IMG/VR virus record: IMGVR_UViG_3300027777_000051
Span: 1-50,724 of that record
Strand: one strand, 5' to 3'
DNA length: 50,724 nt
Source of the DNA: a virus
Shown here: positions 26,543-34,548 of the stretch, one piece after another
Layout of the letters: each line of letters opens with the position of its first letter
How positions within the stretch are numbered: position 1 is the stretch's first letter
Notes under the pieces: model-generated
What the model saw: only the letters and a program-made list of their open reading frames with translations
Told to the model about the DNA's origin: nothing
The model's database searches: none
Translations under genes and position numbers: made by a program

Positions 26543-28048
26543 TTAGATATATTCGGTGATTTTAATGGACGACGTAACAGCAGGCAAACTATTAAACATA
26601 TCAGTAGCACCATCTAACGAGTTTAGAGCAACTTGATTAGTAACACAACCATAGTATGCTGAGAACGTAGTAGGAGTAACAATACCCCAAGACGCGATAG
26701 AATAAGTCAGAATAACCTGTGTAATAGCTCCAACAACATTTAACTGACAAGTCGTAGCAGCTACCATTGCAGTTGCACTAACACGAGAGTCTAAAAGTGC
26801 AGCAATCATATTAGTAGTATTAGCACTCTCAGCTAGATTGAGAATAACCTCAACATCAATGGTGGATGTAGCACTCGAGGGAGTAAAGGCTGCTGCAGAG
26901 AAACCTAGTTTTAGGTTAGTAGTAGTTAACGCAGCATTAAGAGCAGGACGGGCAGTAGGCGCAGTGTTGTAGTTGGTAATACTCTTGGCAGCTGATACAG
27001 TATTAACGCGCTGCAATATACGACCCAGCGTAGTAGGAGCAACCATAGCCCATGTTCCACTGTCTAAAGCACCAGCAGTTGCAACTTGAGGAACCTTACC
27101 AGCATTAGCTGTTGTAACTACGTTAACATCAGTAAACAAACTTGGCGGCTTTATTGTAATAAAGCCATTCTTATCTGTATTCACTCCAAGCACATCGCCA
27201 GCTGAAACACCAACTGCAGCTATTTGAATTGCAGAAGGAGTGGTATTTCTTTGTCCAGAGTATTTCGGGACAGATATGTTACATAATGGGTCAACACCAT
27301 TTACAGTATAAGCTTCTAACGTGCTATTACCTCTTGAGTTAGTAACGTCAACTAAACCGGTGGTTGGTGCATTAGAAAATACCTGACGAGCCGTTACACT
27401 ATTATCTATAATCTGTCCAGACGATGCTGGTGTCACTGCATTAAGTATAGGACTTCCGGCTACTGCTTGTCGAGCTATCTTGGTTTGTGTGACAGCCAGT
27501 GGTTTAATCACTGGAGTTCCAGGACTTGCACCTGAACCTTGCAAATCTCCCCAAACTAAACCAGCATTGGTAAATAGGGACGTAGTAAGAACACCATCAG
27601 CTGATATAGCAGTTAGCCCAGGATTTAGGGCAGCCAACCATGCAGCTACAATACCACCTTGTATGGATGCAGAGCTAACAGAACTTATGTTAGATGCTAC
27701 TATTGTATTTGCTGCTATTTGATAACCTTGGATAGACCCAGGAGCAATCGCGGCTTGTGATAAACTTACCCAGTTTAAGTATGTGGCATCAGTAGCACCA
27801 CCAGGATTCCAGACATAGCCAGTGACATACGTCGCAGAGATTCGAAGCCATACATATCGTTGCCATGCAGGTGTAGTTGAGGCATTAGGAATATTAGGAA
27901 CTCCAGCTACGTCGTTCGTAACCAGAACTAACCCACGGTCAGTTTCTGGAGTAGCAGAGTTTACTAGTTGAGCTAGTTGTGCACCAGATATAGTGGAAGC
28001 ACCAGTTGGGTCAAGTCCTACGATAAAATCATTTGCATTAATAGGCAT
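26543..28048 (-). CDS. Putative tail fibre / receptor-binding protein, 501 aa
   Basis: Rich in Ala, Thr, Ser, Val and Asn with fibre-like repeats of short beta strands (SIQGYQIAANTIVASNISSV). The N-terminal line GLDPTGASTISGAQLAQLV is typical of phage fibre proteins that begin with a collar or tail attachment region. The C-terminal 150 residues are more globular and may bind the receptor. Between two tail genes and a second lectin-like protein. Confidence 0.6.
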   Translation of the reverse strand: MPINANDFIVGLDPTGASTISGAQLAQLVNSATPETDRGLVLVTNDVAGVPNIPNASTTPAWQRYVWLRISATYVTGYVWNPGGATDATYLNWVSLSQAAIAPGSIQGYQIAANTIVASNISSVSSASIQGGIVAAWLAALNPGLTAISADGVLTTSLFTNAGLVWGDLQGSGASPGTPVIKPLAVTQTKIARQAVAGSPILNAVTPASSGQIIDNSVTARQVFSNAPTTGLVDVTNSRGNSTLEAYTVNGVDPLCNISVPKYSGQRNTTPSAIQIAAVGVSAGDVLGVNTDKNGFITIKPPSLFTDVNVVTTANAGKVPQVATAGALDSGTWAMVAPTTLGRILQRVNTVSAAKSITNYNTAPTARPALNAALTTTNLKLGFSAAAFTPSSATSTIDVEVILNLAESANTTNMIAALLDSRVSATAMVAATTCQLNVVGAITQVILTYSIASWGIVTPTTFSAYYGCVTNQVALNSLDGATDMFNSLPAVTSSIKITEYI

Positions 28049-28056
28049 AATTATTG

Positions 28057-29292
28057 TTAGTTGGTTGTTGAAACTGCATTTGCTGGAAAATTGAAGGGAA
28101 CATCAAAATGTGTAACAGAGTTATTAAAATATTTTTGGTTAAAGTAATTTACTACAGTTAGTGCTGCACCGAAACTATTATCAGAATACATAAGAATTTC
28201 ATACAGTGCCATATCGCTTATAAATCCACCAGCTGCGTTAGAATTAACAACAAGAGAATAATAATCATAGGCAAAGGCAGGCGCAGTTCCTTGAACTGTA
28301 TCTAGTATTTCTCCAGTTTTGGCATTGAATATATACCATTTGCCAGTGGAGGAGTCCATTATAATTGCATACCAAAAGTTGCCAGCGTTAGCAGGGATAG
28401 GATAGTTACTAGCTTTACCAAAGCAGGTAAATAGTTTTGTGGTATTGTCAAACGTTAGTGTGACTCCAGTGTCAGTTTGTAATACAGTCGCTGACTTATA
28501 GTTTGGAGTCATGTTGACTAACATTGCAAAACATCCATTTGGATAATAGTCAAGTGCTCCTCCTGACGTAAAAGTAATTTTGCCTGTGCTTTTGAAGTGA
28601 AATGGTTGGTTAACATTTGCAATAACTGTATTATAATCTGCAGTCATTACCATACCAAGCAAACTATCTGTCCATGTATTTAGTGTGCTGCTAGTTTTTG
28701 TAACTCCAGTATTAGAAGATAGTTTCTGAGTGATAGACGGTATATTAATTGGAGTTGTGTTTGCAGAAATACTGAACACCGTAGTCTCCGCATCAGGAGC
28801 TTTCAATACAGCATCAGACGCATATCGGTAATCCATCTTCCCTAGCACAGATGTATAGAAACTAATCCCTGTCGCCTGACTACATACTCCCTGTGACGTA
28901 TTCCAAATCTCAAAACGAAAATTCTTCTTAATCGATTGTCCAGTATATAGTGGGATGTTCTGGTTTAGGTTCGCGCCTTGAGCACTCCAAAGCATATACC
29001 GTGTGACAATCCCACCTACCCGATATGATATACAGAGAACATAGTTCACTGACGTAGGAACATCCTTCGCATATCCCGTCAAAGAGAAGTTATTCGGTGC
29101 TTCACAGTTAAACGCTGCAACTATATCCGAATACCCGTTCCATGTATTACCTGTCGTAAATGCCGGTAGAGTAACAAACGTAGAAGTCCTAGTAAGTTTT
29201 GTGACAGGATTAACGTCTAACCACCTTTGCAAAGTGCGCGGCCAAGTCCAAGCACCGATATCAGTAATAGGAGGTGGAACGAGAGGATACAT
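28057..29292 (-). CDS. Lectin/LamG-like tail protein, 411 aa
   Basis: The C-terminal half looks like a concanavalin-type jelly roll: FSISANTTPINIPSI, WYAIIMDSSTGKWYIFN, then GGFISDMALYEILMYSDNS and a closing VVNYFNQKYF. That last block is the usual end of LamG-like domains. The N-terminus (PPITDIGAWTWPRTLQRWLD) may anchor to the tail. Likely a carbohydrate-binding fibre or tip component. Lower GC than the secreted-protein genes after it. Confidence 0.65.
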   Translation of the reverse strand: MYPLVPPPITDIGAWTWPRTLQRWLDVNPVTKLTRTSTFVTLPAFTTGNTWNGYSDIVAAFNCEAPNNFSLTGYAKDVPTSVNYVLCISYRVGGIVTRYMLWSAQGANLNQNIPLYTGQSIKKNFRFEIWNTSQGVCSQATGISFYTSVLGKMDYRYASDAVLKAPDAETTVFSISANTTPINIPSITQKLSSNTGVTKTSSTLNTWTDSLLGMVMTADYNTVIANVNQPFHFKSTGKITFTSGGALDYYPNGCFAMLVNMTPNYKSATVLQTDTGVTLTFDNTTKLFTCFGKASNYPIPANAGNFWYAIIMDSSTGKWYIFNAKTGEILDTVQGTAPAFAYDYYSLVVNSNAAGGFISDMALYEILMYSDNSFGAALTVVNYFNQKYFNNSVTHFDVPFNFPANAVSTTN

Positions 29293-29293
29293 A

Positions 29294-29485
29294 TTATCGA
29301 TTTGTATAGTTTAATTGTTTCAACCAATCCATCATCACAGCAGGAGGGACAATGTAATTCGTCCCATCAAATCTTACCACTCGGTCTGACGGTATTACTA
29401 CCACTCGTGTCTTGCACCCTGTCATGCAGATAAGTGTTAATAAACTTAACATCACCGGTAACCACTGCTTTTTCAATGTCTTCAT
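29294..29485 (-). CDS. Outer-membrane lipoprotein, putative o-spanin
   Basis: 63 residues with a lipoprotein signal: basic start MKTLKKQW, hydrophobic run, and lipobox MTGC, so the mature lipoprotein starts at Cys near residue 24. The short mature part is proline- and aromatic-containing. It begins inside the neighbouring membrane-protein gene in another frame, as Rz1 does in Rz. Probably helps disrupt the outer membrane at lysis. Confidence 0.7.
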   Translation of the reverse strand: MKTLKKQWLPVMLSLLTLICMTGCKTRVVVIPSDRVVRFDGTNYIVPPAVMMDWLKQLNYTNR

Positions 29486-29585
29486 CGGTTTGTTCCTTCT
29501 TCGCCGCTGGAGTCATACTAGCAGAGATAAGGTTCAAGAAGAACGGTATCAACGCTGCTAGTATGACTATGATTCCAGAGGCCAT
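29367..29585 (-). CDS. Small inner-membrane protein overlapping the lipoprotein gene, 72 aa
   Basis: One N-terminal membrane segment (IIVILAALIPFFLNLISASM) followed by a charged soluble tail (KKEQTDEDIEKAVVTGD). The gene overlaps the lipoprotein gene by 119 bases in a different frame. That is spanin-like gene architecture, but the soluble part is short for an i-spanin. It could instead be a holin-associated protein. Confidence 0.6.
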   Translation of the reverse strand: MASGIIVILAALIPFFLNLISASMTPAAKKEQTDEDIEKAVVTGDVKFINTYLHDRVQDTSGSNTVRPSGKI

Positions 29586-29590
29586 GTTAG

Positions 29591-29938
29591 TTATTTCTTG
29601 AGCAACCCGCGCACCATGGTATAAACGCCAGACAACGCACCGATGATAGTCGCTGCGTCAACAGAGGGGACTTTCCCCATCGCACCCATGATAGCTACGA
29701 CAGAGCAAACAACCGTGACAATCCAGAACTCGGATGTCTTATATCCAGCCTTAATCGTCGGCAATGCGGCTTGGATGTCAGCCCAGTCTTTTTTGATTTC
29801 AGGTGCAAGTGCGGGAAGCAAAGCAGCAACACCGGACGCTCCGTTTGATTTATACGCAGCGATTAACGCTGTGATTTCTTTCTCTGCTTGAACCACATCA
29901 GTCACGACGGGTTGGATTACTTCAATGGTTTCGGGCAT
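29591..29938 (-). CDS. Putative holin, 115 aa
   Basis: A soluble N-terminal helix region, then two hydrophobic segments near residues 70-89 (FWIVTVVCSVVAIMGAMG) and 95-110 (AATIIGALSGVYTMV), ending in basic LLKK. Size and topology fit a class II-type holin. It lies among spanin-like genes. I see no endolysin beside it. Confidence 0.65.
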   Translation of the reverse strand: MPETIEVIQPVVTDVVQAEKEITALIAAYKSNGASGVAALLPALAPEIKKDWADIQAALPTIKAGYKTSEFWIVTVVCSVVAIMGAMGKVPSVDAATIIGALSGVYTMVRGLLKK

Positions 29939-29953
29939 ATAGTTATCTTTCGT

Positions 29954-30313
29954 TTAATTATTATTACTGTGTGAAGTTAGACTCTCAATCTTGTCAGACA
30001 CGTGTTGAATAGCTAACCTCTGTTCAACATTATTCTTATCTACTTTGTCTGACAAATCACGCTGACCTTGCGATAGGGTTTTGTTCCATACCGTCATAGC
30101 ATCCATGTCCTTGCTATGTGCTGACTGTGTCTCAAACGACTCCGTGATTGCTTGCTTCAAAGTAGAAACATTTGCATCAGAGTGTGCCGTAAGGTCGGAC
30201 TTAACACCATCAACCTTCGCATTAAAGCCCCATACACCGAGGCTGATAATAACAGGCGTTAGTATGGTGAAGAACATGTTGATGTTGTCTTTGTTCACAA
30301 GTAAGGTTTTCAC
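29954..30313 (-). CDS. Putative i-spanin-like protein, 119 aa
   Basis: One N-terminal membrane segment (near 12-30, FFTILTPVIISLGVWGFN) followed by about 85 residues of charged helix with coiled-coil pattern (DLSDKVDKNNVEQRLAIQHV). This topology, membrane anchor plus periplasmic coiled coil, is that of Rz-type i-spanins. With the lipoprotein at 29294 it could form the spanin complex. Confidence 0.6.
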   Translation of the reverse strand: MKTLLVNKDNINMFFTILTPVIISLGVWGFNAKVDGVKSDLTAHSDANVSTLKQAITESFETQSAHSKDMDAMTVWNKTLSQGQRDLSDKVDKNNVEQRLAIQHVSDKIESLTSHSNNN

Positions 30314-30318
30314 ATGGT

Positions 30319-30699
30319 TTAGTTACTAACCGCCTTCGTAAAAGTCGCACTACCGACATATCCATTGGTTGTCAGCCTGAACGTAGCCTTCACAAAGTTC
30401 GTCGCGTCATAACCAGATGGCGGAAGATTCGACGTGCCAATCGCGGCAACAAACATTGGCATGGGAATCTCCGCTTGAGTGGGCGGAAAGGGTGCTATGC
30501 TAATCACGGCATTTGTGCCTTTGACATTCACGCTGCCGCTCTTGACTACAAGGTTAGAGAGTAGCTGCTGCGCTACTTCGGGAGCGATTGTGAAGTCAAC
30601 CGTCTTGGACTCACTAGCAACAGTGGCCGAGACTTGAGCGTTGGAGTTGATAACCCCTGCCACAAGAGCAAGGCCGATTATTAAGGATAGTTTTTTCAT
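30319..30699 (-). CDS. Secreted protein with signal peptide, 126 aa
   Basis: Clear Sec signal peptide (MKKLSLIIGLALVAGVINSNAQ, cut probably after NAQ or nearby), then a beta-rich soluble domain (ISIAPFPPTQAEIPMPM, FRLTTNGYVGSATFTKAV). Not recognised. It is more GC-rich than the structural genes. A signal peptide in this module suggests export during infection, perhaps to the periplasm or outside. Confidence 0.6.
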   Translation of the reverse strand: MKKLSLIIGLALVAGVINSNAQVSATVASESKTVDFTIAPEVAQQLLSNLVVKSGSVNVKGTNAVISIAPFPPTQAEIPMPMFVAAIGTSNLPPSGYDATNFVKATFRLTTNGYVGSATFTKAVSN

Positions 30700-30705
30700 A
30701 GTAGG

Positions 30706-32007
30706 TTATTGTATGCGGATATAGGCTCCACCCGTAGTAGTTGCTTGATACGCGATAGTTTGTCCTGCGATTAAAGAGGTCACTGCTGAGTCAAGATAAG
30801 AACCACCACTAACAGTTAGCGCTGTCACTATTGACTTGGAATGAATACGGAAAGTTTGTCCAACAGAAGTTGATGAAGGCAATGCCACGGTGATGGATGT
30901 AATTGTGGAACCGCTCGATAGATAAACCGTGTCGTTCCAGTAAGTCGTGGTCGCGGTGACTGTGCCAGAAGTAGCTGACGATATTTCCACATTGGGCTTC
31001 TCGATTAGACCGTTGATTGAGACAACGCCTGTTGTGCTTATTGCGATTTCCGCCGAGCCACCTGTGTCTATCTGAAAGGTAGTTGACGATGGTCGAAAGA
31101 TTCTTGTGCTTGAGGAAATACCCGAGCCGAAGACGAATGGTATGGCGACTCCCTGTGTCCTGCAAATAAAATTGTATTGAATAGCTCCACTAGCTAAGGC
31201 AAGACGCAAAAGAGGTTCACCCTCAACGTAGCCAATAGTTCCAATGTTGAAATCCATAGATGGCGCACCAGCAACTGACGACATATCCAGTGAGTTTGAA
31301 GAACCATAGGTTGAATAAATCCAAGGAGGCAAATCACCGCCACCACTAGTCGTCCAAACTCCATTGCCCGCACCATCAGAAACCAAATACTGTCCGGCAG
31401 TTCCGGCTGACTGATAATTGCTAAAGAAATCGTCAAAGGTTTGGGTAGCATAATCTGCACTATCAGCATATCCAGCACTATCAGCATAATCTGCATAACC
31501 AGCAGTTAGGCTTGACGCATAACCAGTAAGTCCGCTGCCGCTGCCGGTGAAGGTTGCAGCGGTTACATCATGTGGAAAAATTGCATTGCCAGCACTATCG
31601 CCTAAATAAATTGCTCCGTTTGTGCCGCAGCCAATAGCTATGTGACCATAGCCACCACTATCCACATCGCAGATTACATAGTTGTCGCCATCAAGTCCCG
31701 GAGCTAATTGGTTATTAGTGCCAATGACCCCAAATCCGCGATAGTAAGCATAAAAGTAACGGCTCTGATTATTTCCATAAACGGTATTCTTCGCCAGAAA
31801 TGGGTAGTCGTAATTTGTTTGACCATAGCCAATGAAGGAAAGTCCCCCAAACACATTCGCTCTATTCGTCAAATTCACCACGCCGGTGTAGTTCGACGAG
31901 ATGCCGGAAGAGCCGCCAGAACCAGCAACAGGTGATAGTGTTCCATTAACTAATCCTGCACCATAGCAGGACGAACTAACCAACAAAATTGATAAAATCG
32001 TCTTCAC
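30706..32007 (-). CDS. Exported fibre-like protein, 433 aa (GTG start)
   Basis: Starts at GTG 32007 with a good GGAG seven bases upstream, overlapping the previous stop by one base. A signal-like N-terminus (MKTILSILLVSSSCYGAG) is followed by a Gly/Ser linker and a fibre-like body with YAD repeats (AGYADYADSAGYADSADYAT), as in phage tail fibres. The end (GQTFRIHSKSIVTALTVSGG) is beta-rich. A virion fibre with a signal peptide is unusual, so it may instead be a secreted or host-derived surface protein. Higher GC than neighbours suggests recent acquisition. Confidence 0.62.
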   Translation of the reverse strand: MKTILSILLVSSSCYGAGLVNGTLSPVAGSGGSSGISSNYTGVVNLTNRANVFGGLSFIGYGQTNYDYPFLAKNTVYGNNQSRYFYAYYRGFGVIGTNNQLAPGLDGDNYVICDVDSGGYGHIAIGCGTNGAIYLGDSAGNAIFPHDVTAATFTGSGSGLTGYASSLTAGYADYADSAGYADSADYATQTFDDFFSNYQSAGTAGQYLVSDGAGNGVWTTSGGGDLPPWIYSTYGSSNSLDMSSVAGAPSMDFNIGTIGYVEGEPLLRLALASGAIQYNFICRTQGVAIPFVFGSGISSSTRIFRPSSTTFQIDTGGSAEIAISTTGVVSINGLIEKPNVEISSATSGTVTATTTYWNDTVYLSSGSTITSITVALPSSTSVGQTFRIHSKSIVTALTVSGGSYLDSAVTSLIAGQTIAYQATTTGGAYIRIQ

Positions 32008-32405
32008 TATACTCCAATAATCTGATTAATAATTCCACCAGTTCCCTGAGCTAAGTCATTACGTTTAAGTATTGTAATAGCAATAGTAGTTCCGGCTACT
32101 GACATACAGTTAATTTTCTGTCCACAATTAGAAACATCTAACTGCTGTCCTGGGCCAAAACCATTAGCATCAGTAGCTGCCGCTCCAGCAAGTATACCAT
32201 TAAAATTGGTCTTATCTGTGTCATGCCCGAAAGAATAATAGCAAGGATTAGCACCGACATTCTGAATATACCTCGCACAATACTCTCCTCTGTCACCAGT
32301 GATGTCTGCAAGAACATCTTTCGCAACCCCAGCAGCAAGAACCACAGGAGGAAAAGGAACATTAACCACACTTTTCTCAACGGAATTTTGAACTCGAATA
32401 GACAT
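32007..32405 (-). CDS. Putative head decoration or minor virion protein, 132 aa
   Basis: Compact beta-rich protein (VLAAGVAKDVLADITGD, YSFGHDTDKTNF) with cysteines near CARYIQNVGANPC and NCGQKINC. No family recognised. Located soon after the capsid gene in a position often used by decoration proteins. Confidence 0.5.
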   Translation of the reverse strand: MSIRVQNSVEKSVVNVPFPPVVLAAGVAKDVLADITGDRGEYCARYIQNVGANPCYYSFGHDTDKTNFNGILAGAAATDANGFGPGQQLDVSNCGQKINCMSVAGTTIAITILKRNDLAQGTGGIINQIIGV

Positions 32406-32423
32406 AAGTAATAGAGGAGAATA

Positions 32424-32456
32424 GGTAGTGTGAAGAGCTTAATCACTCACACTACC
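32424..32456 (-). terminator. Hairpin after the 32472 gene, probable terminator
   Basis: GGTAGTGTGA (32424-32433) and TCACACTACC (32447-32456) form a perfect 10-bp stem around 13 bases. On the minus strand it is followed by pyrimidine-rich TATTCTCCTCTATTAC rather than a pure T run. It lies between two minus genes and may trim the abundant capsid transcript. Confidence 0.6.
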
Positions 32457-32471
32457 ATTGTTTAGTAACTC

Positions 32472-32969
32472 TTAGTAAGTAATAACCACAGTAGCAGTTC
32501 CAGAACCTTGGTTCGTGAGAAGCACACCTTGGTCGAAGTAATAGTTCACACCTTGAAACACCGCAGTGCTATTAGCAACAGCACCAGCAATGAGACGAGT
32601 GGCATAACTATTCGTTGATGCAGCGACAGTATTAGTCACGTCATATAACACAACGATAGGGGTAGGATTCGTTTGAATAACTCCATAGAAGTTAGTCCAA
32701 GTTGTATTCCAGTTAGTGCCATACGAAAGCATATTCGTATATGCTTTATTGATATATGTAAGATTCGTTGAAGGAGCATCAATCAACGCAACTAGAGCAT
32801 TAGTAGCAGTAGTAGCAGTGATACCAACTTGACGAACTTGAAACGAACCAACATTCGCCGATGCAGTAACTAGACTGAACACACCACCAGGGTTAATGGT
32901 AGTAGAAACAGACGTAGCAGAAGCAACAAGCGTGACGCCCATAAGGGCAGAGATAAGATACTTTTTCAT
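32472..32969 (-). CDS. Secreted protein with signal peptide, 165 aa
   Basis: Sec signal (MKKYLISALMGVTLVASATS) then a Thr/Asn/Val-rich soluble domain (TYINKAYTNMLSYGTNWNTT). No family recognised. It is the first gene after the capsid and ends at a hairpin, so it is probably made in large amount. Why a gene in that place encodes an exported protein is unclear; a virion adhesin or superinfection factor are options. Confidence 0.6.
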   Translation of the reverse strand: MKKYLISALMGVTLVASATSVSTTINPGGVFSLVTASANVGSFQVRQVGITATTATNALVALIDAPSTNLTYINKAYTNMLSYGTNWNTTWTNFYGVIQTNPTPIVVLYDVTNTVAASTNSYATRLIAGAVANSTAVFQGVNYYFDQGVLLTNQGSGTATVVITY

Positions 32970-33003
32970 ATTCTTGTAGTATTATTTAGGTTGTGGTTAT
33001 TGT

Positions 33004-34338
33004 TTAGTTAACTGCCACAGCCGGACGGCTACGAGCAATAATCATAGGAAATGCAAAACGACGTTCAGTCATAATCAATCCATGAGTAAGCTGAGCTTTT
33101 AGCTGCAAGTTTTCACCGAAGTCGTTGAGTTCGATTGAACCATCGGCATTGGTGATAAGAATCTGGTCAGTCAAGCGAACTTCGCCATTCCAACGGAGAG
33201 AATAGAACTTCTCACCAGACATATTCTTCGTAGCAAACTCTTTCGGCGGAGGGCCAACTTTGAGAGTCTTGCAATAGTTATCACCGAGCAACCAAGCGAT
33301 AGAGTAAGGAGCAGAAACGAGTGACGTATAATACGGATTCGGTTTCCACTTCTGGTCAATCGGGTCGAAGATTTCAGGGTCAATCGGGAAACCAGCTTTC
33401 CAGAGGACATTGTTATTCGGGTCAACCACATCGACCGTATTGAAACGAATCGGATATTTCTTAATCTTGCAAGTGATAGTGCCAAACAGTGAACCCTTGA
33501 AATCGTTGAACAACAAATCTAGGTTCACAGACTTCAATTGACCTTGAACACCATTAATACCATTAACGTCAGGGTCAAAGGTAAAGTTAAACCAATCTTC
33601 TGAACCACAGAATAGGGCATACTTACCTTTCAAACCTTCGTTATCTTTGGGCATATTCTTTGCACCAGAGAAGGACGGAGCGCCAAGGTCGTCTTGGAGA
33701 TTCATAATCGCACGATACACATCGCGCAACCGGAGATTCTGAATAACACCAGTGTTACCACCAGTGCCATTGGTCGTAGAAACCAACCAAGCAGCAGTCT
33801 TACTATTCGCTGCACTGAGGGTTACGTTACCGGCAGCAGTAGGAGCACCACCGACGAGGCCAGTGCCACAGAGATACACATATGTAGCATTAAACCACAT
33901 CTGAGTTTCAATGAACTGGTTATTCGAAACAGCAATCTGTTTAACAATATCGTCAGAGTTAAACTTGATATACTTATCCCAGAACACTTGGAAAGACGGG
34001 AGGAAGTTAAACACAAACGAACCATACTTGTGTTTGTAGAGAATCGCCGTTTCATTCGATTCACTAATTTGGTAGATGTCTTTGTTAGACGCTACCGTAA
34101 TAGGATTCGGAAAGAAGAACGAACGACCAACAGGAGAACGCTGAGGAGTAACAGCTTCCATTGTGCTACCCATGTTCTCTTGCCACGGAATAGTTCCATA
34201 CATCTGGTCGAACTCATTCCAACCGGAATACTGTTCGATTTCGTTATGAACGAGATAGAAGGGAAGTTGAGCGAACCGATTTACTGGTTCGATGATTGCA
34301 TTACTAAACTGACCGGGTTGATTATAAAAACTAGGCAT
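33004..34338 (-). CDS. Major capsid protein
   Basis: 444 residues, of a length usual for HK97-fold capsid proteins of podoviruses. No sequence motif proves the fold. The call rests on position directly after a scaffold-like gene and portal, on a dedicated promoter with a long leader, and on well-adapted codon use. Middle segments (LSAANSKTAAWLV, GKYALFCGSEDWFNF) and the late LKAQLTHGLIMTERRFAF are compatible with A- and P-domain elements. Probably the most abundant virion protein. Confidence 0.82.
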   Translation of the reverse strand: MPSFYNQPGQFSNAIIEPVNRFAQLPFYLVHNEIEQYSGWNEFDQMYGTIPWQENMGSTMEAVTPQRSPVGRSFFFPNPITVASNKDIYQISESNETAILYKHKYGSFVFNFLPSFQVFWDKYIKFNSDDIVKQIAVSNNQFIETQMWFNATYVYLCGTGLVGGAPTAAGNVTLSAANSKTAAWLVSTTNGTGGNTGVIQNLRLRDVYRAIMNLQDDLGAPSFSGAKNMPKDNEGLKGKYALFCGSEDWFNFTFDPDVNGINGVQGQLKSVNLDLLFNDFKGSLFGTITCKIKKYPIRFNTVDVVDPNNNVLWKAGFPIDPEIFDPIDQKWKPNPYYTSLVSAPYSIAWLLGDNYCKTLKVGPPPKEFATKNMSGEKFYSLRWNGEVRLTDQILITNADGSIELNDFGENLQLKAQLTHGLIMTERRFAFPMIIARSRPAVAVN

Positions 34339-34493
34339 AAACCTTATATTTAATTGTTAATGTTAAACCGACTCAATGGATGAGTTAAAACGTAACTCAC
34401 GAACCGAGTTGATGCCCTTCAACAACTGCTAGAGGCTTATGTCTCATGCTCTTGAGACTTATTAGAAGCTACTGCTCTGCTGACTGATACATA

Positions 34494-34508
34494 GCAAGAA
34501 TCATGCCA
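34494..34508 (-). promoter_or_regulatory. Sigma-54 promoter for the major capsid gene
   Basis: On the minus strand the site reads TGGCATGATTCTTGC followed by TA, an exact consensus with GG-N10-GC spacing. Expected start is near 34482, giving a 5' leader of about 145 bases that can form hairpins such as GTCTCA/TGAGAC. The -24 half lies inside an inverted repeat. Confidence 0.88.
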
Positions 34509-34536
34509 ACTGGATTTAATGTCACAGTTGGCATGA
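34501..34536. repeat. Inverted repeat overlapping the capsid promoter
   Basis: TCATGCCAACTG (34501-34512) and CAGTTGGCATGA (34525-34536) are a perfect 12-bp inverted repeat around 12 bases, only 13 bases past the scaffold gene stop. One arm contains the -24 element. It could end the scaffold transcript, be an operator for a dimeric protein, or both. Confidence 0.75.
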
Positions 34537-34548
34537 TACCACTACATA

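Noticed and set aside
25567-26613. Longer start of the adaptor gene with a hydrophobic MVLLICLIVCLLL head
   Set aside because: That head is coded within the upstream fibre gene in another frame; ATG 26541 right after its stop is the natural start, so no membrane anchor is claimed.
33468-33485. Minus-strand TGGCAC...TTGC near 33485 inside the capsid gene
   Set aside because: The spacer is six bases rather than five (GG-N11-GC), which sigma-54 does not tolerate well, and it lies in coding sequence.
33694-34353. 219-codon plus-strand frame opposite the capsid gene
   Set aside because: Antisense shadow of the well-supported capsid gene with no promoter or ribosome-binding site.
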